Shown here: piece after piece, positions 43,673 to 53,568 of the stretch
Position numbering within the stretch: the first letter of the stretch is position 1
Layout: each line of letters opens with the position of its first letter
Made by a program: the position numbers and the translations under genes
The notes under the pieces: generated by a model
Database searches by the model: none
What the model saw: only the letters and a program-made list of their open reading frames with translations
Told to the model about the DNA's origin: nothing
Assembly (NCBI RefSeq): GCF_001434585.1
Contig: NZ_AZDB01000008.1
Span: 1 to 64,000 of the forward strand
Length of the DNA stretch: 64,000 nt
Source of the DNA: Companilactobacillus crustorum JCM 15951
Lineage (GTDB): Bacteria > Bacillota > Bacilli > Lactobacillales > Lactobacillaceae
Direction of reading: 5' to 3'

Positions 43673-43966
43673 ATGATGGTTCATGAATTTTTTAGTGAAG
43701 TAGGATATTGGTTAGTATTTCTTTTAAGTAGAATGTTTTTGTTAGGAATGCTCGGTTTGTTTATTATGTTAGTGTTCGTATATCCATATCGGATAGCAAT
43801 AATTTTGGGGATTATAGGGGTCCAACTTTAATCCGTTGTTTGTTTACGAAAAACTCGTTGGTTTGGGTTCGCATATCATCATTCATATTATGAAAAGCAT
43901 AAAGATAAAATTGAACTGAATGAAAAATATGAAAAAATCCTAAGTAAATATTCTGCGGAGCATTAA
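43673..43966 (+). pseudogene. Small membrane protein gene with in-frame stop
   Basis: ATG at 43673 with AAGGGAGA upstream opens a 52-codon frame rich in hydrophobic residues, ending with TAA at 43829-43831. The same frame then stays open for 44 more codons with a charged, clearly protein-like tail (YEKHKDKIELNEKYEKILSK) to TAA at 43964. This suggests a 97-residue membrane protein broken by a nonsense change (CAA or similar to TAA). The short form may still be made. No family recognised. Confidence 0.6.
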
Positions 43967-44041
43967 CATATTATCTTAAATAAAGTAAAGTTATGAAAAA
44001 GATTGTATTTGTGATATGTTGAGCATAAAAGGGGGCTTATC

Positions 44042-44866
44042 ATGAAATCCACAATAATTAAAAGGATAATGGCTTTTTTGATATTGATTTTTTGTACAGT
44101 AGCTATTAGCGCGTGCTCAACACAATCTCAGAAGTTATCAAATACAAAAGAGGAGTTATCCCTAAAGGCTGAAATTAAGGCTAATAAAAAGAAATGGAAT
44201 AATAAAGTAAAAAACGTGCCAATAATAAATTATCCTAAATTTGATTCAAGCAGTGAATCAATAGAAGATGATCATCTTAATTTTAGTTTACAGTTAATTA
44301 AGGGATTGAAAGATAGTAATCTGAATGAATCCACTTTTTTTAATAAAAATACTGTGATTAATGCAACGGTCATTAACTTTGAAGAAATGAAGGGTAAAGT
44401 TATAGGTCCCACCACTGAAGTAACTATACTTGTGAACAAGGTACTTAGTGGGGGAAAATCCCTAGAAGGACGCAGAATAAAAACTGAGTTTGGAGGCGGA
44501 TTAACAAAAGTAAAATATGTATATTCTGATTTTGAAGGAAATTACCACGGTAACGATCATGGCTATAGTGACCCAAATACTCAAGTATTTGCTGCCACTC
44601 AGGCATTTCCTATGCCTAAAATCGGAGACAAAATAGTGACACAAGTTGTAAATTTTTCAACTATTAGTAAAGGTCAACGGGAAAACTATAAGACTATGTA
44701 TAAATTAACGTCTAAAAACTTCTATCCCATAAGAGATCCTTATGTATTGTTTTGGATAAAAAAAGGGGATAAATACCAACCAAATAATCCAGGTTTTGCG
44801 CATATTCAGAATGACGAAATAAACAAAATAACAAATAGAATTAATACGATAATGTCAAAAAAGTAG
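44042..44866 (+). CDS. Hypothetical lipoprotein
   Basis: A 274-residue protein with a lipoprotein signal peptide: basic start, hydrophobic core and lipobox ISAC with Cys25. It should be lipid-anchored on the outer face of the membrane. The rest is hydrophilic and lysine-rich, with no motif I recognise. GGGGGC precedes the ATG. It is a single gene closed by a strong terminator. Function unknown. Confidence 0.75.
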   Translation: MKSTIIKRIMAFLILIFCTVAISACSTQSQKLSNTKEELSLKAEIKANKKKWNNKVKNVPIINYPKFDSSSESIEDDHLNFSLQLIKGLKDSNLNESTFFNKNTVINATVINFEEMKGKVIGPTTEVTILVNKVLSGGKSLEGRRIKTEFGGGLTKVKYVYSDFEGNYHGNDHGYSDPNTQVFAATQAFPMPKIGDKIVTQVVNFSTISKGQRENYKTMYKLTSKNFYPIRDPYVLFWIKKGDKYQPNNPGFAHIQNDEINKITNRINTIMSKK

Positions 44867-44951
44867 GAAGACGAAAGATAAATATAAGTTAAGTCGCTGG
44901 AAAATTTATTCAATAAGTAAATTAGCGAAGAAAATACAAATAAATTTAAAC

Positions 44952-44993
44952 TAAAAGAGCCGATGACTTTTTATACCATAGTCATCGGCTCTT
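44952..44993. terminator. Bidirectional terminator
   Basis: AAAAGAGCCGATGACTTT pairs with AGTCATCGGCTCTT between the lipoprotein and the convergent hsp20 gene. Confidence 0.9.
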
Positions 44994-45008
44994 CTTTGCA
45001 GATTTAAA

Positions 45009-45446
45009 TTAATCAATATCGATATGATGTCCAGAGTCAACTTTATCTTCTAATTTAGGAAGAACAACTTTCAAAACACCATTGTCGTATGTAGCTTTAA
45101 TATTATCAGTATTAACTGCTGGCAAGTGATATTGTCTCATGAAGCGACCGCTAGAACGTTCACTCATAATCATATCGCCATTCTTGTCATTATGATCGTT
45201 GAAACTATCACGATGACCACTAACTGTTAAAATATCATTTTCATAGTTGATGTCGATATCTTTCTTATCAAAAGCGGGCATATCAACATGTACTTCATAA
45301 TTTTTATCAGTTTCCTTAATATCGGTTCTTAATGTGGAATCATCTGGGAAATTGTTGTCAAATATGGATGGGAAATTATTTGCCCAATTATCACTATTAA
45401 ACCAATTTCTCATCAAATTATTACGATCCATAATTTCATTTGTCAT
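45009..45446 (-). CDS. hsp20: Small heat-shock protein, Hsp20 family
   Basis: A 145-residue alpha-crystallin-type chaperone. The central domain runs from about 38 to 130 (RTDIKETDKNYEVHVDMPAF and YDNGVLKVVLPK, with the conserved GVL). It holds unfolded proteins during heat or acid stress. A CIRCE element lies about 70 bases upstream, so HrcA control is expected. The ribosome site GGAAAGGAAG lies before ATG. Confidence 0.93.
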   Translation of the reverse strand: MTNEIMDRNNLMRNWFNSDNWANNFPSIFDNNFPDDSTLRTDIKETDKNYEVHVDMPAFDKKDIDINYENDILTVSGHRDSFNDHNDKNGDMIMSERSSGRFMRQYHLPAVNTDNIKATYDNGVLKVVLPKLEDKVDSGHHIDID

Positions 45447-45515
45447 ACTATCTATACTTCCTTTCCCTTGATTACAAATACATTATAAGACCGGCCAGGA
45501 TAAATTTTCAAGAAA

Positions 45516-45542
45516 TTAGCATTCTTAATTGTTGAGTGCTAA
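45516..45542 (-). promoter_or_regulatory. CIRCE element (HrcA operator)
   Basis: TTAGCATTC-N9-GAGTGCTAA has one mismatch to the CIRCE consensus TTAGCACTC-N9-GAGTGCTAA. It lies between hsp20 (minus) and the DUF488 gene (plus), closer to hsp20. Confidence 0.88.
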
Positions 45543-45617
45543 TTTTGTCTAAAAAGCTATAAAATTTAACTTAATTGATGTGATACAATAAAATTGATAA
45601 AAAAGAGGGTTAGCTAA

Positions 45618-45977
45618 ATGACTAAACTGATTTTAAGACGTATTTATGACAAAGAGCTTCCAGAAGGATATCGAATATTAGTGGATCGACTTTGGCCTCG
45701 AGGAATGTCGAAAGTACGAGCTGATTTGGATTTGTGGGCAAAGGAAATTGCTCCTAGTGCCGAATTGAGAAAGTGGTTTGGACATGATCCAGAAAAGTAC
45801 GCAGAATTTAAGAATAAGTATTTATCAGAAATTAAAAATAATGCTTATACTCCAGAATTCTTAACGGCAGTCAAAACAGCTTTGAAAAGTCAGGATGTTC
45901 TTATCTTATATAGTGCTAAAGATGAGGAACATAATGATGCGGTAGTCCTAATGGAATATCTAAATGCAAAAATTTAA
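45618..45977 (+). CDS. DUF488-family protein
   Basis: A 119-residue protein matching DUF488 (YeaO-like): RIYDKELPEGYRILVDRLWP near the start, then FGHDPEKYAEF and VLILYSAKDEEHN at the end. The function of the family is not established. AGAGGG precedes ATG. It is followed closely by an AraC-type gene on the same strand. Confidence 0.85.
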   Translation: MTKLILRRIYDKELPEGYRILVDRLWPRGMSKVRADLDLWAKEIAPSAELRKWFGHDPEKYAEFKNKYLSEIKNNAYTPEFLTAVKTALKSQDVLILYSAKDEEHNDAVVLMEYLNAKI

Positions 45978-46004
45978 ATATTGTGGATTGGTTGGCTAGT
46001 AATT

Positions 46005-46850
46005 ATGGAAGAATTTGATTTACAGTCTTTATTATCAAGCAATGAAAAATTGCTTATTTATCTTTTACAATCGTATGCTGAAACTAATGATATAGCCATT
46101 TTTATTTTGGGAAATGAGGACCATTTGCGAACTGGTATATTTGGCGATTTGTCCGCTAAAGACGAATTATTAAAGATTGATAAAACAGCCGATTTATCTA
46201 AGCTAAGTGTTAACAAGTTTAAGTATGATCTTGAATATTCAGATGCACCTTTAAAAGTGACGTTGCTCAGTCAACGAGTAGGGAAGGTTTGCGTTGCTAA
46301 AGATGTGGACAGTAAACCTGGACCTAAGAATTTATTAATTATGCAAATGTTGCAAAAACAAGTAGTCTACTTAAGACATGCAATTGAAAGTATTTCAAAG
46401 TTAATAATTGAAAACCGTGGATTAGACGACTTTATAATTAAATATCCGGCGGCTAATGATGAAACAATAGATGATTTAAGTGAGAATGAAGGTAAGGCAT
46501 TGCAAAAGATCAAGACAATGTCGACTTCTAATAGCTCCATTATTTCTGCAATTGAATATATTGATGATAATTTAGATAAAAGATTAACTCTAGACAAAGT
46601 GTCTAGTAAGGTCTATCTTTCAGATTATTATTTTAGTAAACTTTTTAAACGTGAAACTGGACTAAGTTTTTCGGTATATTTGAATGCCCGTAAGATTCAA
46701 AAGGCTATGATTTTGTTAAAAGAAACTGAAAAAAATGTAAATGAAATTTCTGATTTGCTTGGTTTTACGAGGCTAAGCTACTTTAGTCAGACATTTAAAA
46801 AGTATACGGGATACGCTCCGACAAAATATCGGACAGAAGATGGAAATTAA
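46005..46850 (+). CDS. AraC-family transcriptional regulator
   Basis: A 281-residue regulator with a C-terminal AraC domain made of two helix-turn-helices (about 185-280; LTLDKVSSKVYLSDYYFSKL and NEISDLLGFTRLSYFSQTFK). The N-terminal 170 residues are of unknown type. The ATG at 46005 is chosen over an upstream TTG because the added residues look non-native; no strong ribosome site is seen for either. Likely a local activator; the target is unknown. Confidence 0.8.
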   Translation: MEEFDLQSLLSSNEKLLIYLLQSYAETNDIAIFILGNEDHLRTGIFGDLSAKDELLKIDKTADLSKLSVNKFKYDLEYSDAPLKVTLLSQRVGKVCVAKDVDSKPGPKNLLIMQMLQKQVVYLRHAIESISKLIIENRGLDDFIIKYPAANDETIDDLSENEGKALQKIKTMSTSNSSIISAIEYIDDNLDKRLTLDKVSSKVYLSDYYFSKLFKRETGLSFSVYLNARKIQKAMILLKETEKNVNEISDLLGFTRLSYFSQTFKKYTGYAPTKYRTEDGN

Positions 46851-46863
46851 ATTTAAAAAACAG

Positions 46864-46903
46864 TGAGCCAAGACGTAGATGTTGCCGTTTTGGCTCTTTT
46901 TTT
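46864..46903 (+). terminator. Terminator of the AraC gene
   Basis: GAGCCAAGACG pairs with CGTTTTGGCTC, followed by T run. Confidence 0.8.
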
Positions 46904-46974
46904 ATAAAAAAAATTGTAGTAAACTTTAAACTTAGTTTAATTCGTTTTTTGAGCATTTTTAAGGAGAGATATTT

Positions 46975-48375
46975 ATGAAAAATGTCTTTAAAAGGGAATC
47001 GGTTGATACCTATCTAAAAGCTGATTCTAGATTAACCAAGACCCTTGGAGCCAAGGATCTCTTATCATTAGGAATCGGAGCTGTTATCGGGACGGGTATT
47101 TTTATTCTTCCAGGACACGAAGCGGCGTTACATGCCGGCCCAGCCGTAACAATTGCCTTTTTGATTGCAGCGATTGTTTCTGGCTTTGTTGGTATGGCCT
47201 ATGCTGAATTTTCTTCAGCTATGCCGGTAGCTGGTTCGGCCTATTCATTTGGAGCAGTAATTTATGGTGAAATTATTGGTTGGGTGCTCGGTTGGGCACT
47301 GATTTTGGAATATTTTTTGACTGTTTCAGCCGAGGCGGTTGGATTTGCTTCTTACTTTAATAACAATATTTTAGGAGCCTTTGGCGTACATATGCCTAAA
47401 TTTTTAGCCGCGGGTCCACTAGAAGGTGGCGTTATTAACTTGTCAGCAACTTTGATCGTACTGTTAATTGCAGCTATTATTTTACAAGGTGCCAGTCTTT
47501 CTAAAAAAGTTGAGAACGTTGCAGTGTTAATTAAAGTAGCAATTATCATTTTATTCATTATAGTAGGGGCCTTTTATATTAAGACTAGCAATTATGTACC
47601 ATTCTATCCTAAACAATTCCACACGGAACCATTTGGCATGGGAGGTATTTCTACCGCAACCGCAACTGTCTTCTTTGCTTTCGTTGGATTTGATGCTCTG
47701 GCCGCTAACTCAGCTGAGACAATCAATCCTAAACGAGACGTAGTTCGAGGAGTTTTGGGAACAGTAGTAGTTGCAGTGATCCTTTATGTTGGTTTTTCAT
47801 TTGTTTTGACAGGAATCGTTAACTATAAAGATTTGAACGTTGATGATCCCGCAGCTTATGCTTTGAAAGTCGTTCACTTGGACACTTGGAATAAATTAAT
47901 TACCATCGGTGCGTTGGTTGGTATTTTTACATCGTTATTAACCATGTTCTTTGGAGGTTCACGTTTAGTTTATGCTTTAGGACGTGATGGACTCTTGCCT
48001 AAGCAAATGGGTGAGGTTGATGAGAAATTCTCTGTACCAAAGAACGCTGTTTTATTGGCGATGGTAGTTCAGGCAATTTTTGCAGGTTTGGTACCATTAA
48101 CAGAACTGACATCATTAATTAATGCCGGGACCTTACTAGCTTTCGTCTTCATTTCATTTGGAATTATTCCACTTCGTAGGAGAAAAGATATTCCTAATGA
48201 TGGATTCAAAATGCCATGGTATCCATTCTTGCCGATATTAGCAGGAGTAGCTAGCTTATACTTCTTACTTATGTTGCCAACAATTTCCAAAATTAGCGTT
48301 GGCGTTTGGATAGTTATTGGTATTATTGTTTATTTTGCTTATGGATTGAAACATTCGAAACTACAAAATAAATAA
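46975..48375 (+). CDS. APC-family amino acid permease
   Basis: A 466-residue permease with about 12 helices. GIGAVIGTGIFILPG (about 32-46) is the substrate-binding motif of APC transporters and FVGFDALAANSAETINPKRD is typical of the cationic amino acid (CAT/YfnA) branch. Substrate inferred: a cationic or branched neutral amino acid. AAGGAGAG precedes ATG. Monocistronic, closed by a hairpin at 48489. Confidence 0.88.
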   Translation: MKNVFKRESVDTYLKADSRLTKTLGAKDLLSLGIGAVIGTGIFILPGHEAALHAGPAVTIAFLIAAIVSGFVGMAYAEFSSAMPVAGSAYSFGAVIYGEIIGWVLGWALILEYFLTVSAEAVGFASYFNNNILGAFGVHMPKFLAAGPLEGGVINLSATLIVLLIAAIILQGASLSKKVENVAVLIKVAIIILFIIVGAFYIKTSNYVPFYPKQFHTEPFGMGGISTATATVFFAFVGFDALAANSAETINPKRDVVRGVLGTVVVAVILYVGFSFVLTGIVNYKDLNVDDPAAYALKVVHLDTWNKLITIGALVGIFTSLLTMFFGGSRLVYALGRDGLLPKQMGEVDEKFSVPKNAVLLAMVVQAIFAGLVPLTELTSLINAGTLLAFVFISFGIIPLRRRKDIPNDGFKMPWYPFLPILAGVASLYFLLMLPTISKISVGVWIVIGIIVYFAYGLKHSKLQNK

Positions 48376-48488
48376 GGCTTTCGTCCTCCGCAACAAATTG
48401 AAAGTTGACTGAAACGTCATACACTACTTGAAACTTGTTTTACGAAAAGGCTAATGACCTTTTGAAATATAATAAGAATAAAACCATA

Positions 48489-48533
48489 TAAAAGACAGCC
48501 AAAATTGTAAATTAAACAATCTTGGCTGTCTTT
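48489..48533 (+). terminator. Terminator of the APC permease
   Basis: AAAGACAGCCAA pairs with TTGGCTGTCTTT. It lies about 115 bases after the stop. Confidence 0.85.
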
Positions 48534-48584
48534 ATTCATATTCACCGTTTTATGGATTAGTTGAAATTTATATTTTTATCATTG

Positions 48585-48797
48585 TCAATGATCAGTTCTG
48601 TAAAAGTAATAAGAGGTAATTAACAAAGATAAAATAATTAGAAATAGGCCAAAAAATGATCCCTTAATTGAAAATTTGTTTTGAGTTTCTAAAGCAAAAC
48701 TCAAATTTCCTATGTAAAGCAGAATTATTGACTGCAATATAAATTGAAAAGGATGCTTTTTCAAATACATAAATACAATATGCCTAAGGTTTAACAT
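48585..48797 (-). CDS. Small two-helix membrane protein, possible immunity type
   Basis: A 70-residue protein with two hydrophobic stretches (about 15-38 and 47-66) and a short charged end, similar in build to the putative immunity protein at 38.1 kb. The ATG at 48797 has AGGGTG upstream. It is divergent from a broken secreted-peptide gene, suggesting a decayed bacteriocin/immunity pair. No family assigned. Confidence 0.5.
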   Translation of the reverse strand: MLNLRHIVFMYLKKHPFQFILQSIILLYIGNLSFALETQNKFSIKGSFFGLFLIILSLLITSYYFYRTDH

Positions 48798-48917
48798 AAT
48801 CACCCTGCCTTTTATATAATTATTTTAATTTATTTTACAAATATCATTGTATATCTTTTTTTTAAAACAGTACAATATAATCCTATTACAAAAAATAAAT
48901 CAATATAGGGGGGAATT

Positions 48918-49221
48918 ATGATTAAATCACTAAAGTAAGTCACATTTATTTCAATAACTGCACTTATGGGTTATGCAATTCCTTTAAATACTGTTTTTGC
49001 CTCGGAAGTTACAAATGATACCAAGATCTCGTTATTACACTATTCATCAGGATTTATCTAGAGCACAAGTAAAGAAGGCTGCTAATAGTGGAAACAAGAT
49101 AACAACATTGGGCGGATTATTACCTGGTTCTATAGGAGTTTCTGCCGGATTAATACATAAAGGATTAGTTGTTAAGGCGTGGTCTATATATTCATATAAG
49201 TCATGTCTTTGTCTTTCTTAA
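48918..49221 (+). pseudogene. Broken gene for a secreted bacteriocin-like peptide
   Basis: AGGGGGG and ATG (48918) begin a Sec-type signal peptide (ending NTVFASEV), but codon 7 is TAA and the frame is lost after about codon 45. A neighbouring frame continues with YTIHQDLSRAQVKKAANSG and a glycine-rich hydrophobic stretch (LGGLLPGSIGVSAGLI) typical of membrane-active peptides, to TAA at 49221. At least one nonsense and one frameshift change are needed, so it is inactive as read. No exact family recognised. Confidence 0.6.
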
Positions 49222-49349
49222 GATTTGCTAGATTGCTAAACCAATTTACATAAATATTTGAGATCGCTTTAAATTCTCTAATATCCTTACAAATAGGAAA
49301 TTTCTTCTTGAAGATATTCAGTTTCAATTTTGGACTGTATTTAATCATA

Positions 49350-49392
49350 AAAAAAGTACTTCATAACTGATCTAACAATTATGAAGTACTTT
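49350..49392. terminator. Terminator of terC
   Basis: AAAGTACTTCATAA pairs with TTATGAAGTACTTT; A and T runs on both sides. Confidence 0.88.
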
Positions 49393-49473
49393 ATTTTATA
49401 TTATAGTTATTAGCAACGAAATAAAAAAATTGTTTAAAGGTTATGTTACCCCTCCTAAAAACAATAATTAAAC

Positions 49474-50241
49474 TTATTTTTTACTTTTAGGAGCCTTATT
49501 GTTATTGATTTGGTGAATTATCAAGGTTACGATAATTGCTCCAATTAGAACACCAACGAAAACCAAATTAGGAATTTCAATGTCGATAGCGGGAATTGAT
49601 AGGAACAGCTTTATGGAGATGAATAGAATCAAGAAGTAGGCCATACCATTCAATTCAGGAATCTTACTCATTAAGCCCATGATTAATTCAGCAATCCCTC
49701 GCATAGCTAGAATACCAATCATTCCACCGATTAAAACGATAACCGGATTGCTGGAAACTGCTAGGGAAGCAAGGACTGAATCAATTGAGAAGACAATGTC
49801 CATCAATTCAATTGAAATAACAACTTGCCAAAACCTAGAAATATGCAGACGTTTTTCGAGAGTATTTTCCTTCTTTCGTTCAGTTGGAACCTCGACTTTT
49901 TTCTTACCTCTTAAAAAGAAGTGATCTATGAATAGATAAAATAGATAACCCGCACCTAATACTTTGATCCACCAGAAGTCAATGAGATAAACTCCTAATC
50001 CAATAACGATGAATCTAAAAATATAAGCGCCAAAAAGTCCATAAAATAAAGACTTTTCCTGTTCAGCTTTGTTAGGTAAAGACTGTGTCTGTGCGGCTAA
50101 AACAACGGCATTGTCCACTGACAGCATACATTCCATAACTACCAAAGATAGAATAATTAACCAATCTTCCCCTGATTCTATAACGGTTGCCCAGTTATGA
50201 AGGTCAAAGAATGGACCATACATATTTACTAGTGCATTCAA
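49474..50241 (-). CDS. TerC-family membrane protein, likely Mn2+ exporter
   Basis: A 255-residue TerC/Alx-family protein with about seven helices and the acidic motifs ECMLSVDNAVVLA and ELMDIVFSIDSVLASL that form its metal site. Relatives (YkoY, YceF) export Mn2+ and help load exoenzymes with metal. It starts at TTG with AAGGGA eight bases upstream. It is near mntH on the same strand, so Mn2+ import and export are encoded together. A yybP-ykoY riboswitch, common ahead of such genes, is not visible. Confidence 0.87.
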   Translation of the reverse strand: MNALVNMYGPFFDLHNWATVIESGEDWLIILSLVVMECMLSVDNAVVLAAQTQSLPNKAEQEKSLFYGLFGAYIFRFIVIGLGVYLIDFWWIKVLGAGYLFYLFIDHFFLRGKKKVEVPTERKKENTLEKRLHISRFWQVVISIELMDIVFSIDSVLASLAVSSNPVIVLIGGMIGILAMRGIAELIMGLMSKIPELNGMAYFLILFISIKLFLSIPAIDIEIPNLVFVGVLIGAIIVTLIIHQINNNKAPKSKK

Positions 50242-50427
50242 TCAATATTCCCTTGCTTTCTATTTAACTTGTTGGATAAATAATAACAATAGTAAGTGGT
50301 ATTTACAATTGAATTTCCTCACTGAGAATGCACAGAAACAGATGCTACTCGCTACTAGGTTTTAATTTTAGTATTATTAATTAAATTTGTAGATATCTCA
50401 GTTACACGTATGAACTTTTATGTAAAA

Positions 50428-50501
50428 GAAAAAGCGGTATTCATCAGGGATTAAAGGTATGTGCAAGCCTACCTAAATTTCCAAATGAAAACTGCTTTTA
50501 T
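50428..50501 (-). terminator. Structured terminator downstream of mntH
   Basis: AAAAGCAGTTTTCAT pairs with ATGAATACCGCTTTT and ends in a U-rich run on the minus strand, with an inner AGGTA/TACCT hairpin. It lies in the 341-base gap between mntH and terC, where I see nothing else clear. The inner hairpin makes it more elaborate than a plain terminator. Confidence 0.6.
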
Positions 50502-50582
50502 TTTAATATCTAAATTTTAAAGTTAAATTACCAACCAAGTAACATACCAGCCCAATTTGCTTTGTTACGGAGGACGGCAAAA

Positions 50583-51947
50583 TTATGCTGTAGGAACAAA
50601 TGTCGTATAGATTAACCAAATATTTAGAATTGTTAAGACAATAGCAACAAAATATCCGATATACTCAACGACTTTATTATTAGCAAATTCTCCCATTAGT
50701 TTTTTATTACTGGAGAACTTGATCAGTGGAAAGATTGAGAATGGTAAAGCGACACTCAAGAACACTTGAGAAAGTGTCAAAAGCGATTCAATCTTAGCTT
50801 CGTTACCGTTATAAATAATTGCAAAGGCAACAACAGGAACAATGGACAATAGACGAGTAATAACACGTCTGACCCATAGTTTCATCTTCATATGGACGAA
50901 ACCTTCCATAACAATCTGACCAGATAGAGTCCCTGTGATAGTTGAGTTTTGTCCAGATGCTAGTAAGGCAATAGCGAACAAAATACTCAAGACAGGACTG
51001 GCAACAGCTCCAGCCACCTTAGGATTTTGAAGAGCATTGAAAAGATCCACAAAACGTCCCAGATCACTCTTAGTTCCGAAGAACAAAGCAGCACCAAGAA
51101 GTAAAAGCAAAGTATTAACAATGAAAGCTAACGTTAATTGAATATTTGAATCCCAAGTAGAGAAACGTACGGCCTGACGCACACTCTTAGGATCTTGACG
51201 ATCATATTTTCTAGCCTGTGAAATCGAAGAATGCAAGTAGAGATTATGAGGCATAACAGTCGCCCCGACAATACCTAATGAAAGGTAAAGCATGCTTTGA
51301 TTTTGGAGAATTTTAGGATCAGGTACGAAACCAACTACCATTTGGCCCATATCGGGTCTAGCTAAAATAACTTCATATAAGAAAACAAAGAGAATAACCA
51401 TAATCAAAGTTGCAACGATGGCTTCAATTTTTCTAAAACCTAATTTCATTAGAACTAATAATAGTAGAACATCAAACGCAGTAATGATAACACCCCAGAG
51501 TACGGGAATGTTGAACAGTAATTTTAAAGCAATTGCAGAACCAATAATTTCCGCAATATCAGTTGCCATAATGGCTAATTCAGTGACGATCCAAAGAATG
51601 AACCCTCCAACTTTAGATGTGCGGTCTCTAGTTAATTGTGCCAAATCCCTTCCGGTCACAATTCCTAGTTTAGCTGCCATGTATTGCAAAAGCATCGCAA
51701 TCAAACTAGAAATCAAGATAACAGATAGTAATTTGTATTTGAATTGAGCACCACCAGCAATTGATGTTACCCAGTTACCTGGATCCATGTAACCCACGGC
51801 AACCAAAGCCCCTGGACCACTATATGCTAATAGGGTTTTAAAGAAACCGGCATCAGTAGGAACTTCAACGGTGTCATTAATTTCTTCCAAGGAAGGGCCA
51901 TTAGCATAATGAATTAGGCTATCGTGTTTTTTGTTTTTTTCACTCAA
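50583..51947 (-). CDS. mntH: Mn2+/H+ symporter, NRAMP family
   Basis: A 454-residue NRAMP protein with about 11 helices. [15 protein letters not shown] (helix 1 metal site) and [14 protein letters not shown] (helix 6) are the family signatures. It imports Mn2+ (or Fe2+) with protons, important for lactobacilli that use Mn2+ against oxygen stress. The start TTG at 51947 has AAGGGGG eight bases upstream. An imperfect palindrome like a DtxR/MntR site lies about 80 bases further up. Confidence 0.92.
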   Translation of the reverse strand: MSEKNKKHDSLIHYANGPSLEEINDTVEVPTDAGFFKTLLAYSGPGALVAVGYMDPGNWVTSIAGGAQFKYKLLSVILISSLIAMLLQYMAAKLGIVTGRDLAQLTRDRTSKVGGFILWIVTELAIMATDIAEIIGSAIALKLLFNIPVLWGVIITAFDVLLLLVLMKLGFRKIEAIVATLIMVILFVFLYEVILARPDMGQMVVGFVPDPKILQNQSMLYLSLGIVGATVMPHNLYLHSSISQARKYDRQDPKSVRQAVRFSTWDSNIQLTLAFIVNTLLLLLGAALFFGTKSDLGRFVDLFNALQNPKVAGAVASPVLSILFAIALLASGQNSTITGTLSGQIVMEGFVHMKMKLWVRRVITRLLSIVPVVAFAIIYNGNEAKIESLLTLSQVFLSVALPFSIFPLIKFSSNKKLMGEFANNKVVEYIGYFVAIVLTILNIWLIYTTFVPTA

Positions 51948-52023
51948 GCTTATATCCCCCTTTTTTAATCTCAAGATATAATATCATGTTAGAGATGAAC
52001 TTTAAACCCCCTTAAACAATAAA

Positions 52024-52039
52024 ATTAAGTGTACCTAAT
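52024..52039 (-). promoter_or_regulatory. Possible MntR-type operator upstream of mntH
   Basis: ATTAAGTGTACCTAAT is an imperfect 16-base palindrome resembling DtxR/MntR family sites (TTAGGTNNACCTAA-like). It precedes mntH, so Mn2+-dependent repression is plausible. The rest of the 317-base gap to the plus-strand gene shows nothing I can name. Confidence 0.45.
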
Positions 52040-52264
52040 AAAATGATATATTTATTGTTATTAAGGCTTTTTGAGGAATTGGTAGATATATTTTGTGATA
52101 CTAAGTTATTATTGCTTAGATATTGAGTATAATTAATGGAAGATTCAGCATTGAGATAGTTCATCTTTATGTAATTAGGTCTGGTTTACGATACAATATA
52201 AGATATAGGTAAGTCTGAATAATAATTATACTTAAAAAATCTAATAGAAAAGGGATAGAGTTAA

Positions 52265-52732
52265 ATGAGCATAATATTACTAATAGTTGATATTGTCTTC
52301 TTTATTGGTGCAGTCTTTAATGTTTATTGGCAATCTCAGATTGAAATAAGATCAATTTATAAGATATCATCATTGATTTTTGCAGCTTTCATTGGCGCTT
52401 GGTTGTTAGTTTCACCAACAGGTCAGTTGTCATATATCATTATGGTAGCTCTATTCATGTTGTTGAACATTATGAACGGCGTCGGTGGCGTCGGCGAAAA
52501 GAAAATCGTCTTAAATGGATTCTACTCAGGTGTTTTGGATTATGCCCAAGTAGTACATGTAACCTTGATTCCAATTGAAATTCAAGGCCGTAAGCCCAAG
52601 GTTGCTGTGATTTTTAATACAAAGAGACCGCAACAAGTAGAGATGAATTTTAATATCTCTTATAAAGAAATGGAAAAGTATTTACAAAAGAAATTGTCTA
52701 ATGATGCTTCGGTTGAAGTTGGACAGATATAA
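52265..52732 (+). CDS. Hypothetical membrane protein
   Basis: A 155-residue protein with three N-terminal hydrophobic helices (about 2-20, 32-50, 55-72), a glycine-rich loop (NGVGGVGEKK) and a soluble C-terminal domain of about 80 residues. No family recognised. AAGGGATAGAG precedes ATG. It stands alone with a tight hairpin terminator. Confidence 0.72.
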   Translation: MSIILLIVDIVFFIGAVFNVYWQSQIEIRSIYKISSLIFAAFIGAWLLVSPTGQLSYIIMVALFMLLNIMNGVGGVGEKKIVLNGFYSGVLDYAQVVHVTLIPIEIQGRKPKVAVIFNTKRPQQVEMNFNISYKEMEKYLQKKLSNDASVEVGQI

Positions 52733-52763
52733 AAAATAGACCTCACTTGAGGTCTATTTTTTT
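52733..52763 (+). terminator. Terminator
   Basis: AATAGACCTCA pairs with TGAGGTCTATT, followed by T run. Confidence 0.9.
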
Positions 52764-52802
52764 GAGCAGTTCTATTCAAATAATCACCTCATTTTGTAAA
52801 TT

Positions 52803-53432
52803 TCAATCGAGATCTAATTTTTTGATCAAAGGATTATTTTTAAGATGATTTCTTAAAAGAAGCATACCGATGATGATATAAAAGGCCGCAACGATTAAAG
52901 CATCAATTAATAAAATTGCAAAACTTAGGTGAGAGCTTGCCGTTGATGTACTCGTTCCACTGACAAGCGTAACTCCGAAATTAATTGAAAAATGTAACAA
53001 TATTGGTATCAAGATAGAGGCATAACGAACATATGCTGTGGCCAACAAGAATCCCATTCCAAATGTTTGAATCATTTGGAGAAATACGCTTTGAAATCCG
53101 TCATATCTTATATTTCCAAAGTGATATAAAGAAAATAGTAAACTGGCAATAATAATAGAAACGATGATCCGACGAGATTGGTTCTTAAATTTGAGATTCT
53201 TTAATAAACTCCCTAGGACTATACCTCGAAACAGATATTCTTCAGGAATGCCGGCAATTATCCCGATAGTGAAAGCCTCAATAACTCGTTGAGAACTTTT
53301 GCCAATTAGGGATGATCCCACAATAAAGAGTACAAAACCGAAAAGAATAATATTGCTTTTCCAGTTGGTCTTATTGAATACTGTTTTAAAGTAAATTTTT
53401 TGTTTTAGAATACTGAAATTTAATATTAACAA
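52803..53432 (-). pseudogene. CPBP-family intramembrane protease, probable 5' truncation
   Basis: A frame of 209 residues with the three CPBP (Abi/CaaX-protease-like) motifs: PEEYLFRG, LYHFGN and LHFSINF. There is no ribosome site before the only near start (TTG), and the frame continues upstream through more hydrophobic codons to a TAA near 53465 without an ATG. The paralogue at 53569 has a complete first helix here. I infer loss of the 5' end. Such proteins guard against bacteriocins or process peptides in plantaricin-type loci. Confidence 0.6.
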
Positions 53433-53568
53433 TAATACAAGGGAAATAACTTTATAGATTGTTTATCAGTTTAAAGAATTTGGCGAAGACGGACAAAGAG
53501 GGAACGACTGCTTTAGCATTATAATTATATTATTAGTGCTTTGTTAAAAATCTCTTATCTTTTCTCAA

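Noticed and set aside
48371-48480. Another copy of the structured repeat after the APC permease
   Set aside because: Only a short GTCCTCCGC-like fragment matches; too little to support.
49222-49349. Minus-strand frame of about 54 codons that looked like a transposase start
   Set aside because: Its ATG follows directly on a terminator T run with no ribosome site, and it has no recognisable domain.
50242-50582. yybP-ykoY manganese riboswitch ahead of terC
   Set aside because: The conserved bases of that riboswitch are not visible; the structure present fits an mntH terminator better.
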